NCBI GenBank assembly: GCA_002633025.1
Contig: NMRB01001271.1
Span: 22,023 to 86,022 of the forward strand
Source of the DNA: Notospermus geniculatus
Taxonomy: Eukaryota > Nemertea > Pilidiophora > Heteronemertea > Lineidae
Direction: 5' to 3'
Length of the DNA stretch: 64,000 bases
Position numbers and translations under genes: made by a program. Shown here one piece after another: positions 22,101-33,047 of the stretch (within the stretch, counting starts at the first letter, position 1; each line of letters begins with the position of its first letter). Under the pieces are notes generated by a model. The model searched no databases, was not told the origin of the DNA, and saw only the letters and a program-made list of their open reading frames with translations.

Positions 22101-22925
22101 ATCGATGGCACTTTTGGCAAACTTTTCTTTCTTGCCAAACAGTGCCCTCGGATCAGCACCATTTTCTAGAAGTTCTGAAACCTTTTGTTTATTCAAAGAT
22201 CGCACTGCATTATGCAAATCGTTTATGGTTGCAACTTCGTCAATCCCTCTGAAGTCTGGGGCTGTTTTCTTATCCCTAGTTTTGATGGCGCTGTAGCCTT
22301 TTTGGACGGTTTCTTCCTTGCTTTCACGACAGGATTTGTAACTTTTGCATTTCACTTGAGTCCAGTGTGAGCTAACCATTCGTCCGTAATTCTGAACATC
22401 ACCTGATACAGTAACATCAAGTATAGTCACGACCAAACGCCCACGAACACCTTTGCCATGACATCGACCTATGACACCATGTGTACTCAAATGCAAGTTC
22501 CCCAAAATCTCTAGTGTTAAAACGTTAACAAGACTTGAAACTAACCCATCAACATAGAGTTTCTTCGCGGTTACTTTCAATGCGTTGCATACTAAATTCC
22601 CTTCAGACATGAGAACAACATTGTCTTTTCCTTCACATGCACTCAGAGAAAGAACAGGGCATGTTACCTTTGAGTTTATACGTATCAGACCTCTAGACGT
22701 TTCAAATGCTGTGCAACTCTCAGAAGAAAAGTTGTGAATTACTCGGAGGTTGTCGCATCTTAGCACTAAAGAAGAACACGTTTGGAGTCTGCCACCAGTT
22801 GCCGTAACGTAACTGTCTCCCTCTATTGTTGACTGTATGTTGAACTGCAGGAATTCAGCAGTCCTCTTGCCCTGTAGAGAAATGGAAAGATTAGGGAAAT
22901 GCTGTCCAATGTGTCCTTCCTTCAT
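16113..22925 (-). CDS. Giant haemagglutinin-like repeat protein, N-terminal part
   Basis: An open frame of 2,271 codons from ATG at 22925 to the retrotransposon. The frame stays open upstream to a stop at 22992-22994 without another ATG, so 22925 is the best start unless a 5' exon is spliced on. No signal peptide is visible. Contents: beta-strand-rich opening; one ankyrin-like unit near residues 235-265 (LHNAVRSLNKQKVSELLENGADP); a 525-596 residue block present twice; strand-rich segments with GDISI, GGAIVSSKVDLIS and TVNGKVSGKK; a helical, Lys-rich region (about 17,000-17,480, PLLKKLKKGIKSVRRYLSKLF); then the first 36-residue repeats. The codon phase across the two target-site copies matches the part at 8722-14775, so the pre-insertion gene was about 4,290 codons. 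Resemblance to bacterial FhaB/CdiA-type adhesins is by pattern. Function unknown. Confidence 0.8.
19050..22430 (-). repeat. Large in-frame tandem duplication inside the giant gene
   Basis: The blocks at about 22,430-20,640 and 20,640-19,050 are close copies. The offset is 1,788 bp at the start (ATTCTGAACA at 22389 and 20601) and 1,575 bp later (TGCTTTGAAGT at 21496 and 19921). The 213-bp difference is an in-frame loss of 71 codons in the second copy, which removes the ankyrin-like segment. Shared protein motifs include DVQNYGRMVSSHWTQVKC and GFAVHGEFIFSIMRNQGRID. Confidence 0.92.
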
Positions 22926-23129
22926 TTCCAACAGTGTAATACGACTAATTATGGTCAAAATTTCAAGGTCAAAACATTCTGGCTTGAGAATTTATGGCGT
23001 ATGCCCCATTGCCAAAGTCAGTTTTCCAAGATGGCTGCCTGGTAACCATTATTTGCCTTCCAACTGGGAAAAAATTTGCTGTACACATACAGAATTCCCA
23101 GACAGATGATCACACTAAGCAAGAAGATA

Positions 23130-23550
23130 TTAGGTCAAATACCCGCGAAAGGTGCCACCAAAATGGCAAAAATTTGAACTTGACCTCGGTGACCTTGAAG
23201 AGTAGTTCAAATCAAAAACCATTTACATATGTCATGTACCCTCATTTGATGCACCTATGATAAAAATTTGGAGACAATCCAGTTAACAGTTCAGGAGTTA
23301 CTGGACCTTGAGCTTTGGTTTTGGCCAGCTGGTGGCCAAACCAAGAATCGAATCGGACCGAAACATGGTGTCATACATGTAGGTAATCTGACATAGGGGT
23401 ATATATGTACTAAGGTTCAGGTCCCTAGCCCAAGCAGTTACGAAATGTGCCACCAATGACAAAATTTTGTACTTTGACCTCTGTGAGCTTGAAAAGTAGG
23501 TCAAATAAAAAACCCGTTACATATGTTATGTATCCTTATTAGATACAGGT
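23130..23550. repeat. Direct repeats, about 300-bp period
   Basis: Segments around 23,150-23,240 and 23,440-23,540 share gene-free sequence with TTGACCT/GAAAAGTAG-type motifs and ACATATG. A related piece (TCGGACCGAA, GGGGTATATATGTAC) occurs at 23,300-23,440 and again at 24,300-24,430. These look like dispersed repeat units, not coding. Confidence 0.55.
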
Positions 23551-23793
23551 ACTGCTATTGTTACGGCAGTTTGTGATACATTAGACATCAGGATTAGGGT
23601 TGGGGCCAGGCCCAGAGTGGAAATACTGACTGCCGTACCCCTAAGAACAGCCGTAATTCTTGGCTATCCTCCTGTGCCTTAATTGAATGATTTATTACGC
23701 ATTAGCAATTGCAACATCTCGAAAAATAACTTAATGAGGAGAAAAAAGAACACAAAAGATGATAAAAGAATAAGAAAAGACAAAAAAGAAAAA

Positions 23794-23872
23794 GCAGCGG
23801 ACGGGATTCGAACCCTTGGCCCTGGTGGATTGCGAAGCAACGATCATTTCACCATGAACCAACCAGACGTGC
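23794..23872 (-). ncRNA. tRNA-like sequence (SINE head or tRNA pseudogene)
   Basis: The minus strand shows a B-box (AAGGGTTCGAATCCC), an A-box-like TGGTTCATGG at the right distance, and T-runs after the 3' end that could stop RNA polymerase III. The acceptor arms (GCACGTC and CCGCTGC) do not pair well and no convincing anticodon arm forms, so it is not called as a working tRNA. Confidence 0.5.
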
Positions 23873-24989
23873 AACGCCACCAAGACGTGCAACAGCAGTG
23901 ACGTGCGCCACACTTCAACGGCAACGCGAGGGAGCGTTGCTATGATGCGACGCACACTGGCGTTGCTGTCATGTGGTTTGAGTTAATCTGTGACGTCATT
24001 GTGACGTCATCAAATCATAAATTTGAAATTAAATCTAAATTTACAAACAAACTGCTGAGCGAAGTGACCAATTGCGCCATCGATACATCATTTCCAGTCC
24101 TCCTTAACTTTCATGCGAAGTTTGAGCGCTTAACAATGCCGTATTGTGTGTTTTTGGCACGCTGTTTTCCAGAAGCTGAATTTCTTACATGAGGAGAAAT
24201 TCAGAGTCGGACCGCCTGTGACGTCAGCAGCTTCGCTATCTGGCCACTGCGCGGCGTTCCGGGTCCTTTGCGTCCATTCATTAGATGAAGAGTTATTGCA
24301 CCTTTTGTGTTTTTGGTATTAGCCACCTGGTGGTCAGGTCAAGAATCAAATCGGACCGAACTTGGTGTCATAGGTCATATGACCTAGGGGTATATATGTA
24401 CCAAGTTTCAGATCAGTAGCGCTAGCGGTTACAAACATGCCCTGCTAACGGACGACGACGGCCGACCAATCGGAAATTCTGACCTTGTCCACTGGCCGAC
24501 TCGTGAAGGGACCCTGTATATAATGCACACCACGAGAGCGCCGCTATGATACCAAAATGTATTTTGTTTCGCTGGTCCCATAAACGCTCACAGATTTTTC
24601 GTGCTAGTAGAGTTTCTTTTAAAGAGTTCCCCGTGTGCGAAATCATGCGGTCATTCTCAAAATATTGTTCCCCTCGTAGACACGACTGTGGATAATAAGG
24701 AGGTTAGGATGCGCCCCAACTTCGACAATGAGGTGATTCGTAAGTATTAGTTCATCAAAAACTGCTGGATTTCCCCGACTTAAGCCGTCAACTCGCTTGG
24801 GTCTTACTGCCTAGGGCGGCGGCCAGCTATCCGAGGACACTGCAAAAATGGGCCTGTCCAAGAGATACAGTTCACCTTCTGTACTCGAGCTCATGCGGTG
24901 CCATACTATTGCAATCAGTTGCCGCAACATAGCCTATATATTTTTAGAAACACAGAAGCTCAAGGAATAATTCTGAGGGTGTTTAAAAC
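23873..24989. other. Non-coding stretch
   Basis: No supportable gene. It holds a repeat piece at 24,300-24,430 related to 23,300-23,440, and a CCAATCGG plus TATATAA arrangement (about 24,466 and 24,512) resembling the one at 25.9 kb. No exon can be attached to it. Confidence 0.4.
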
Positions 24990-25700
24990 AATTTATTGTT
25001 AAAGGGACTAGGAAAATTTTTTCAAGCTTCGGTTATTACAAAATGCTAGTCTTTCATGATAAATTCCCACCGTCAGTTCACTTTTTCAATTAAGTGTCAG
25101 TCCATGGATAGACCATGCAAAATCTGCAAAAAGTGATAAGGTGGGGGGTCAGCGGATCTTGCTCAAATTTCTATGATATTAAGGCCTTGGGGCAGGCTGA
25201 TGCCTGGTAAAAGCTTTTTGAGAATAATCACACTGTTAATGAACAGGAGGCGTTAACCCTTTCAATGCATTATCCCTTTACTGTTATGACAGTTATTCAT
25301 GAAAAATGGGCCCGGTTTGCAGATTTTTTGCACCCACAGGACGAAATCGAACAGATATTGGTTACTGGATTATGAAAATAGAAGTCTTTGACTATTTTTT
25401 CAATGGTAAATGTTGGCCCTTAATGTTCCCGAAATAAGGGTTCAAAGCCGAGGAACATTGCTTACCCCTATTTTTTCGGAAAATGCCTCCCAGTTTCATG
25501 CTCATATCTCACCCTTTGCAGGGATTTGGGGGATGAAATTTAGTTTCTGAGGTTGAGGAAGGATGTCTCTTTCATTTAGAAAAATGAAATCTTTGTCAAC
25601 TCATTCCGCATGCTCGCAGTCGAATTTTGAATTTGAACGTTTTTTTGCCCAAAATTGGCTGTAACATTGAGCCCCTCTTTATAAAAAGGTGACAAAATGG
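24990..25700. repeat. Dispersed repeat, copy 1
   Basis: Reverse-complement similarity to 41,860-42,565: shared stretches include GGGACTAGGAAAATTTTTTC, TTCATGATAAATTCCCACCG and CCATGCAAAA. This copy lacks the TTAA-flanked insertion present in the other. No coding potential. Confidence 0.7.
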
Positions 25701-25892
25701 ACTCTTACTCCACTATAAGGATGGCCCAAAATTATGAAGAGATTCATATGACTCTGTTCCCCAACCCCAATTCCTAAAATACGGCCGACTTAGCCTTTAA
25801 GTAAGTTGCTAGGGCTATGGTTACGATGTCTCGCACTATTGTGTTGCTGAGCTCCCAGTTACGGATCGTCGGGAATTCCTGGCTTTTCATCA

Positions 25893-25980
25893 GCCAATCG
25901 GAATGCAGGAATGTTGTCTGGATTAAAATAGCGTTCAGTTGTTGTGATCTCGGTTGCCGGGCGAACTCTGTATATAAGGG
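25893..25980 (+). promoter_or_regulatory. Possible core promoter (CCAAT and TATA)
   Basis: CCAATCGG near 25,894 and TATATAAGGG at 25,971-25,980 lie about 440 bp before the first supported coding exon at 26,410. No start site can be proven; the upstream frame at 26,031-26,357 could be a leader exon. Confidence 0.35.
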
Positions 25981-26409
25981 GGTAAATTTCTTGCTTTGGA
26001 CAGAAGACCAAACTTGCTTGAGGGGTACGTTTGGTAACCAGACGAGGGCATTCAGCTCGTTACGATGTTATGCTGAGCCGAGTAGTGCTGCTGCAGGTTC
26101 GGTTAGTTCGCAGAGGTAGAGATAGGCTACGCACGGTGTTCACGCTGGCGGCCAAGGAGTTTGCCTATCACCAGAGTCCGAAAGTTCTGTCAAGAACATC
26201 AAGCTACCTGGCAGATCGTGAGAACGGCACCTTCAAGATCCCTCACATCCTCCTCCCCACCCCGATGCTCCCCGGCAGGCATGGAATCGCTGGTCCCGAA
26301 ACCAGAGAAAAAAAAGATGGAGCAGTCACAGCATCGCACATGTCGCAATGGCCATGATGATGATGGCATGCACGGTCATGACGGTCAGGGCCAGCAGCAG
26401 CAGCAGGCC

Positions 26410-28350
26410 ATGAAATGTGGTTTCTCACAGTTTTCTCCTCAATTTACTTGTGGTTTGATGCGGCAGTATCCAAAGGATGACAGAGTGGTCTTGTTGAAAC
26501 AATGTACAAAGGACATTCAGCCACATCTGCAGCGTTTGAAGGTGCCTAAAAGTGACGTATTTGCTGAGTGGGAGCTGATAGCTCTCCGTGCAGGGCTGTT
26601 TGACAAAGAACATGAAAAAAGTGGAGATCTGAACACCACAACCATCTGCCCTGTCCACAGGTACAAGTTGGGCTTGTCCTGGCTTCCCTCCCGGAAATGT
26701 CAGCACCCTCTTCATGCACCTACGTCGAGAATGAAGCCGCGAAAGGATCGAGCAGTCAGAGCAACTGTGTCGAAGGAGACCTTCGTGATCTGGAAAGTTC
26801 TTTTGCCAGTAGGATCAGGTGAGTTCAACTTGTTCAAGCAAGGTCTAGGCCTATAAATGCTGCTCGAAGTCATGTCGTGACTGGAATGCAGATGCATATA
26901 GTAGTGGCCATTGCATCATGATCACTCAGGCTTGCGATCATTTTAGGCCTAGGCCTAGGCCTACCGGTATACTTTTTGCCTGTCAATGTACTTGGCCTCT
27001 CTAGGCCTAGCCCTTTTGCATTTTAGTGCTGTAGCTAGCAATAAACAATTGATGCACGAGGTCCCCTTGACCGAATGTTTACGCCTTTTCCTGACCTGTC
27101 ATATGGCCAACTTTCGCAGGTTGTCTAGCCTGTTGTCTCACTCTGCTTTATACAAGACCCCTTATTTTCAGGCATATGTAGGCTCTGCGAGGAAACGCAC
27201 AGGGAGGAAATTAAAAGAGAAACCCCCACATCCAGTGAAACAAGATCAGTTCCGACGGTGGAGCCTCAGGTAAGCACTGCATGATTCCATCTCCTACAAC
27301 ATGTATTGCATGAAGAGTCTAAGTGTGAGTGCAAGACTAAGTCTACATGTATTATTTCAGCCTGGTACATCTTCTATGATCCCAGAGTCCTGGGTACCGC
27401 TAGAGCCAACTGGAGATGCTTCAGGTAGCCCTGACTCTGAGCATGGAGAGGTAAGTTCAAAAACTACCCGGACATTGAAAGCTTGGAGATGTTATGCTTG
27501 TACCAGTACCCGCAACAAATTTGTGCTGATATCTGCACTAATAATTTACTTTCAGTCTGTGGCCTCTCCTAAGTCAGATGATAATGGCCAAGCAACTGGT
27601 GATAATGGGTCTTCTTCAGAGTTGTCATCTATCATAGAGGTGAGGATTTTTTTTCAACTCTTGCATAAACATTTGATCTCTCTATGGGGGGGGGGGGCAC
27701 AATGTAGGCCTACTGCTACGGTACTAACATAATTCTCAGGGCAACAAACATGGTTTCTGCAGGTGCAAGCACTAATGCACCTCTGCCAACTAGAAAATGA
27801 TGACTTGGGTTTTATGCTCACCCATTATTTCAAGCAGAACATGGAACATTGGTAGGCCTGCTGTACCTTTTGAACTTTACATCTTAGCCAACCTTCCTTT
27901 GTGTCATTTTAGGGGCGCAATCTTCTTCAGGCTGGCAAAGAAACACCACCAAGTGACAGGGAAATGCATGAAGCTGATGCAGACGTGTCCTGGGCACCAA
28001 CCCCAGCCCCCAGGAATTTCAACCTGTCGATTCTGAATTCATTTCTTCAGAAGGGAGGCTGTGCCCCAATTGAAGGACAACTTCTTACTTCACTGAATGA
28101 TGCTTCAACAAGTACTGTCCGGTATTACAAGAGGAAGGCTAGAGAAGCCATAGGCTTAGTCCTGCACTGTATCGCTCCAGGCCAGGATGATGATTTGATG
28201 GCCCTGACTGCTCCTCAGACTGCAAAGACAGCCATTGACGACACTCTAGTTGCAACAGTTGTGGCCTGCTACAATGAGGCTACATCCTGGTATACAAAGA
28301 GGCAGATCTTGTCCATCCTGGCTACAAATAGGACCAAAGAACAGTTACTT
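26410..28350 (+). CDS. Uncharacterised Cys/His-rich family protein, N-terminal exons
   Basis: Exons 26410-26818, 27172-27269, 27361-27450, 27556-27639 and 27913-28350 join in frame (373 codons) with GT-AG introns. Start at M-K-C-G-F, though in-frame Mets lie further upstream. Motifs: FTCGLMRQYPKDDRV, ICPVHRYKLGLSWLP, PVGSGICRLCEETH spanning the first splice (probable zinc-binding cysteines), then acidic Ser-rich exons, then a helical domain ending SWYTKRQILSILAT. A further open segment, 27763-27851, has splice-like borders but the wrong phase. From memory, similar multi-exon proteins are common in cnidarians and marine deuterostomes without an established name. The C-terminal half of the same family is at 35986-38129. 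The last donor (28351) has no acceptor before the N at 28484, so this copy is incomplete here. Confidence 0.7.
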
Positions 28351-28483
28351 GTAAGTTCTACGCTAGGCATTTCTCTGAAGGATAGAAAATACCAATGGCC
28401 TGTTAGGCAATGGGTTTTCTATTCTTTTCAATTGTACATGAAACTATCACTGTTCAGGAGTTGTAGTTACAGTACCGGTACAT

Positions 28484-28484
28484 N
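28484..28484. other. Ambiguous base / likely contig join
   Basis: Immediately left, sequence matches 38,778-39,342 up to this base. Right of it, the copies diverge and NIT2 exons begin without their N-terminal partners. A hidden gap would explain both truncated genes. Confidence 0.55.
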
Positions 28485-28608
28485 CTCCTCCTATTAGTTG
28501 TATTGCATGTTGAATCAATTTCTTTAACGGATAGTGCATTTGAATCGTCTGTAAGGATTATTATAGTCCCATTAACACGATGAAGTTTTCTGTTCTCTTT
28601 TCCTGTAG

Positions 28609-30061
28609 GTGCATCTCTTTGATATCGATATCCCAGGAAGAATACGGTTCCAGGAATCCGAGGTTCTAAGTGCTGGAAATTCTCTCACCACAGTTAAAAC
28701 TCGTAGGTGAAAAAGAACAGACTTGACAATTATTGCCCGATTCAGGCACGCATTTCAAATGGAAAAAAATTATCATGCTCACTGCTGCATTACGGTAGTT
28801 TCCAACATCTGCAGTCATTATCAAGGAATAGAGTCAAGTGACCCCCAACTGATATTGCAGTGGGCCCGTTGAGTAGGCCTACTAAGTTATAACACTTGCT
28901 CTTCTCTTTAAGCATTTTGTAACCTCGGAATAGGAATCTGCTATGATGTCCGATTTGCAGAAATGGCACAAATTTATGCCAAAAAAGGTGAGTATGGGTA
29001 CATGAGTCTCCGTATTCTAAACCATTCTTCATCCAAAAATCTGCAATGCATACACTATTAGTGGTCTGTCACTAAGTCTGGAATTTGATGTACATGTACA
29101 TGTGTTTTAGAATTGTAATTTATATCATTTTCAAATGTTGAATTCCAATACATCAACTTACCGGTAATTTTCAGGCTGCAACTTATTACTCTACCCTGGT
29201 GCCTTCAATATGACAACAGGGCCTGCACATTGGGAGATGCTAACTAAAGCTAGGGCCATTGATAACCAGTGTTATGTTGCAATGGTTTCACCTGCCAGGG
29301 ACGAGAAAGCTTCATATGTCGCGTGGGGGCATAGCCTTCTGGTCGATCCATGGTAAGAGCAGCTTAGCGTCATTTGCAGATATAGCGAGATTCACGACTA
29401 TGTTCTATTCAATCACCACCTCGGCTGGGGCAGCTGAATAAACCTAATGATGAATATCATATTATTGAAAGTCTCATCTTGTCTCATGTTCATATGTACG
29501 GTACTGGCAGTCTGAAGCGACACGTTGAAAATCACATTGAATCTTATCTTGGCTCATGTTCACATGTACGGTACTGGTAGTCTGAAGCGAGACGTTGAAA
29601 ATCACATTGAATCTTATCTTGGCTCATGTTTACTCTGAAGTAAGACAGCAGCATTCAAAGACATATATTTTATAGGGGAACAGTGCTGCAGATGGCTGAA
29701 GCAGATGAAAAGATTATTTATGATGACATAGGTAAGTTGATTACTTCAGTGTAACTCTCTAACAAGATATCGTTCTCAGGATGGGCTCCCTTAAGCTTCA
29801 TTTACCACTTCATTCAATTTCATTTGCAATTCATTTCATTTGTATACAACAGGCTTGATTGTACCGGGTAACTCTTCATAAATTTATAAGTCAAATATCA
29901 ACCAAATATCAGAAAATTGATCTTTAGTTCTTTAACTAATGTACCTATTTACTCTATCATTTACTTACTTTTCAGACTTGGACTACATCACCCAAGTGAG
30001 ACAACAAGTGCCAATCTCATTTCAAAAGCGGACAGATTTATACAGTGTAACTGAGAAGTAA
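28609..30061 (+). CDS. NIT2: Omega-amidase NIT2, C-terminal five exons
   Basis: Exons 28609-28702, 28913-28987, 29175-29352, 29676-29731 and 29976-30061 splice in frame (162 residues plus TAA). The enzyme hydrolyses alpha-ketoglutaramate and alpha-ketosuccinamate, the omega-amides left by glutamine and asparagine transaminases. Visible nitrilase features are HLFDIDIPG, the nucleophile Cys in [49 protein letters not shown] and the C-terminal [15 protein letters not shown]. Human NIT2 has 276 residues, so about 114 N-terminal residues, including the catalytic Glu and Lys, are not here. No matching exon lies upstream, and the N at 28484 is a likely cause. The visible exons show no damage, so I read this as a real gene cut by assembly, not a pseudogene. 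Confidence 0.93.
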
Positions 30062-30311
30062 TCCTTAGACTGGACTTGACTTGTAACATGTTTAAGTGAC
30101 TGTATAGAATGAATGTAATTATTTCCCAGTACATGTGCTTGATAATCCCATGCATGGTTACTTTTGATTTTCTGCAAATAGATTGTATTTTTGTGAAATG
30201 CTAGTACCGGTATTTCTTGCTTTTCATGTCATGCATTGATATCACTTGTCATACTTGCCACTTGTACCGGTACTTCGCTGTATATAAGTAATGTATACTT
30301 TACATGTAGAT

Positions 30312-30317
30312 ATTAAA
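30312..30317 (+). promoter_or_regulatory. Possible NIT2 polyadenylation signal
   Basis: ATTAAA about 250 bp after the NIT2 stop, followed by TGTTTATTGTG-rich sequence. Confidence 0.45.
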
Positions 30318-30397
30318 GTGTTTATTGTGAATGAAACCAAGTTGATCCATCACACAAATGGCTTTAATTCCACTCTCTTCCTTTCATGTATAAAGCA

Positions 30398-30567
30398 GGT
30401 GCAGATCCAAGGGGGGCACACCTGGCGCACAGACCCCTTTCGGCCAACAAATCTGTAAAATCCACCGTGAAGTTCTGAAATTTGGAGCAAATCATTGAAA
30501 TTCACCGCAGATTTCAATGTTTCTAGCACAGTGCGCCCCCTCTTCCAAAATCATGGATCCGGCCCTG
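30398..30567. mobile_element. Short inverted-repeat element
   Basis: CAGGTGCAGATCCAAGGGGG at the left is mirrored by CATGGATCCGGCCCTG at the right, and GGCGCAC by GTGCGCC inside. The result is a 170-bp MITE-like hairpin. Confidence 0.6.
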
Positions 30568-30696
30568 TAAAGGCTTGAACCCACTGACATGTTTTCTCAC
30601 TGCAGTTTCCTGCTGGCACGTTGTTTTTGCCAATACTAAAGTTCTTTGGCTGTTGATCATTCTCCCAAATGGCCATTGTGTGAGACATCGTTCTCC

Positions 30697-30784
30697 CCAT
30701 CTCTGACTCACAAATCATGTCAGTAGGTTCAGGGCTTTCCCCATCTCTGACTCACAAATCATGTCAGTAGGTTCAGGGCTTTAT
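30697..30784. repeat. Tandem duplication of 44 bp
   Basis: The unit beginning CCCCATCTCTGACTCACAAA and ending GTTCAGGGCTTT occurs twice in a row without apparent change. Confidence 0.85.
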
Positions 30785-30887
30785 AAGAGATGCAAGAAAA
30801 TTGCAAACAATGAGCTAGACACCCTCAGTAAACCGCCCAGACGGCCACTGATTCAGGTATCCAGTGGCAGGCAGCCTTTCACTCCCA

Positions 30888-31024
30888 TGATCAATATTAT
30901 TGCACAATAAGAGGATCAAATTAATGGGCAATATTATTGCCAATCTTTCTTCTACCCATCATGCCAGAAGCACTTGCCCCTATTTTGGGCCCCATATTGT
31001 GCAATAATATTGATCGTATATGGG
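30888..31024. mobile_element. Hairpin element, about 137 bp
   Basis: ATCAATATTATTGCACAATA at about 30,893 is mirrored by TATTGTGCAATAATATTGAT near 31,015. Flanking CCCAT and ATGGG extend the arms. Confidence 0.7.
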
Positions 31025-32299
31025 TGGCTTTAAACCTACATTTCAATGATTATCTTCTTGAACTGTAGGCCTAATCATCGTATATGTAATGAATTGAACG
31101 ACAAACATGACAGTGACCATTGTTGAATGGAACATAGGGGTGGAGAAAAAACCACTCCAACAATTAGCATATTGTCTTTCAATTCGAATGAATAGGCAAG
31201 AGTTATTAGTTTTTCAATTTTAACCACAGCCTTTCAGGTGTGCAAAAACAGGAAGGGAGACACAATTGAACAACAATGGCCAATCATAGCATGCTTCATC
31301 TTTGAAATCGATTTTCAATGCGAGATAAATCAATGAATCTCTGGTTTATGTCATCATATTGTTTGAAGAAATCGGGAATTGATCAACTTACCTGGCGTCA
31401 GCAACATCCACACTACTGCAGGAAACATGCTTACCATGGAAACAACTAAAACAAGAGAAGTTACAGCAACTGGACGAAAATAGTCAAAGAGTAACTTTCA
31501 GTTCTCTACCAGAAGTGGGCGGATCAACTTGGAGCGTCGCCTGTGTTTTGCCGGGAGTGGAGTGCGTTCAAAACGCATGCCGACCACGGCTAGTGGTCAT
31601 ATGGTATGGGATAGAATGTTCAAATTATGGCGTTTTCAGCATTATTCATCCTTTGGCTTAGTCCATTTTGTTATCAATACTTAGTCATAGAGGAAACCAA
31701 CCAGTCAAAGCATTATCATCAATGGCTTTTCATCTCAAACTAACCACTTTTGTTTTGGTATCATGTAGGCCTTGCCAGATGAGGGAATATCGGTCATTAT
31801 CACTGAGCCTGTGATAAAAATAACTCATGTATTCGCATTGGATGGTGCAAGCATTTCATTTCAGAATAACACCAGCCGACTACATGTACATCTCCGAGTT
31901 ACAATTACATCATACCTTAATTTTCGGCCAAAGAAACCAGTGAAGTTTGTGATCGGTTTTAACGGTTGTATTCGGTGCAAAGTAGGCTACTAGCATATTT
32001 GGGAGGATGCGCCCCTTGTCATTCCTTCGTCTGGCCTTATTCTCAAATTTGTGTATCAGTTTAAATGGGAGGACTTCAGCAACAATCAGTTTCCCACGTG
32101 GAGGTGAATATTTCGGGAATGAATGGAGGGTGTGTCGTGCGTGTTATACATTTGGTTTCGAGGGCAGATTCAAACAGGCCAACATTCTGCCAACGATGGG
32201 GACATAAATTACCACATCTGGGGATTCGGCTACGTTTATGCGGTGTGGTTCCCGCTCACCAACAGGGCTCGCATTTCAATTTTTAACACCACTAACCAC
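31025..32299. other. Stretch without a supported gene
   Basis: Only short frames are present. A 46-base minus-strand segment at 31392-31437 (ATG, hydrophobic codons, then CAG/GTAAGT) could be a first coding exon for a signal peptide, but no downstream exon is recognisable. Confidence 0.35.
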
Positions 32300-32304
32300 C
32301 GACC

Positions 32305-32632
32305 TTAGACGGATTAATTAATGTGGTTGAGTAATAAAGTTAAAGTTAAAGTTTTGGGTTTATAGTCTGATATCAACTACAGCAGAGGTTCTCATCCGAC
32401 TTTACACTTTTACCCCAGTCTATCCTGAAACTTTCAGTAGAACTCAGATGAGCTGCTCATTCAGTGCTGCAATCTGAGCATTTCCGACCGGTACCCATTT
32501 ACACCTGGGTGGAGAGAGGCCAGTAAGGCAAAGAGACTTGCCCAAAGTTTCACGCCCAGTGGGATTTGAACCTTGGACCCTCTGACCGCTTGTAGGAGAC
32601 CCGAACCACTAACACCACCGGGTTCCTCAAAC
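32305..32632 (-). mobile_element. tRNA-derived SINE
   Basis: Read on the minus strand: a tRNA-like head with B-box AAGGTTCAAATCCC (complement at 32561-32574) and A-box-like TTAGTGGTTCGGG, then the body, then a GTTAAA-type simple tail near 32,335-32,355. No protein coding. tRNA-head SINEs of this layout are frequent in invertebrate deuterostomes. Confidence 0.7.
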
Positions 32633-32925
32633 ATCTAATAACATCTTCGCATTGCAGCTGTCGTGCGCCTGAGGTTTGATGGCGATGACAAACACATCAG
32701 GTAATCAATGATGATGTTCTTCTCATTGTGAACCCATGAAATTCACTCTTATTGGAGATACGCCCCCCCCCCCCACTCGGGTGTTGCCATGTCATAAGAA
32801 TGACCTGAAATGCACCACCTACTGCATCCTCTCAAACCAGGGTTATTCAAAAAACACATCTCCCTACGTCGCACCTCTTCATAACATGTCTACATCATCA
32901 CCATCAACCTGACATTATTCACGAA

Positions 32926-33047
32926 GCTCCCGTAACTTACGGAAGTGCGCAAACTATTGTCCTTTAGCGGGCAACCTATTGTTCACTATCAGCCTGACAA
33001 AGGATTTGCGTACCCTTAAAGTTACGGGGGCTTTGTGAATAACTCAC
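32926..33047. mobile_element. Small inverted-repeat element, about 120 bp
   Basis: CATTATTCACGAAGC and CCCGTAACTT at the left are mirrored by AAGTTACGGG and GCTTTGTGAATAACTC at the right. Confidence 0.6.

Noticed and set aside
8722-22925. Bacterial contamination as the source of the giant gene
   Set aside because: The gene carries a eukaryotic gypsy insertion with target duplication and is flanked by animal repeats without an N in the immediate 5' junction. No bacterial neighbours or Shine-Dalgarno context seen. Not fully excluded at the 3' end (N at 8177).
23794-23872. Functional tRNA gene
   Set aside because: B-box and terminator are present, but acceptor and anticodon stems do not pair acceptably.
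27763-27851. Sixth exon of the N-terminal family gene
   Set aside because: Open with splice-like edges, but the donor phase does not fit the next exon. Left out of the model.
32007-32308. Overlapping plus-strand frames near 32 kb
   Set aside because: No start context, splice signals or recognisable domain; three frames are open over the same short stretch.
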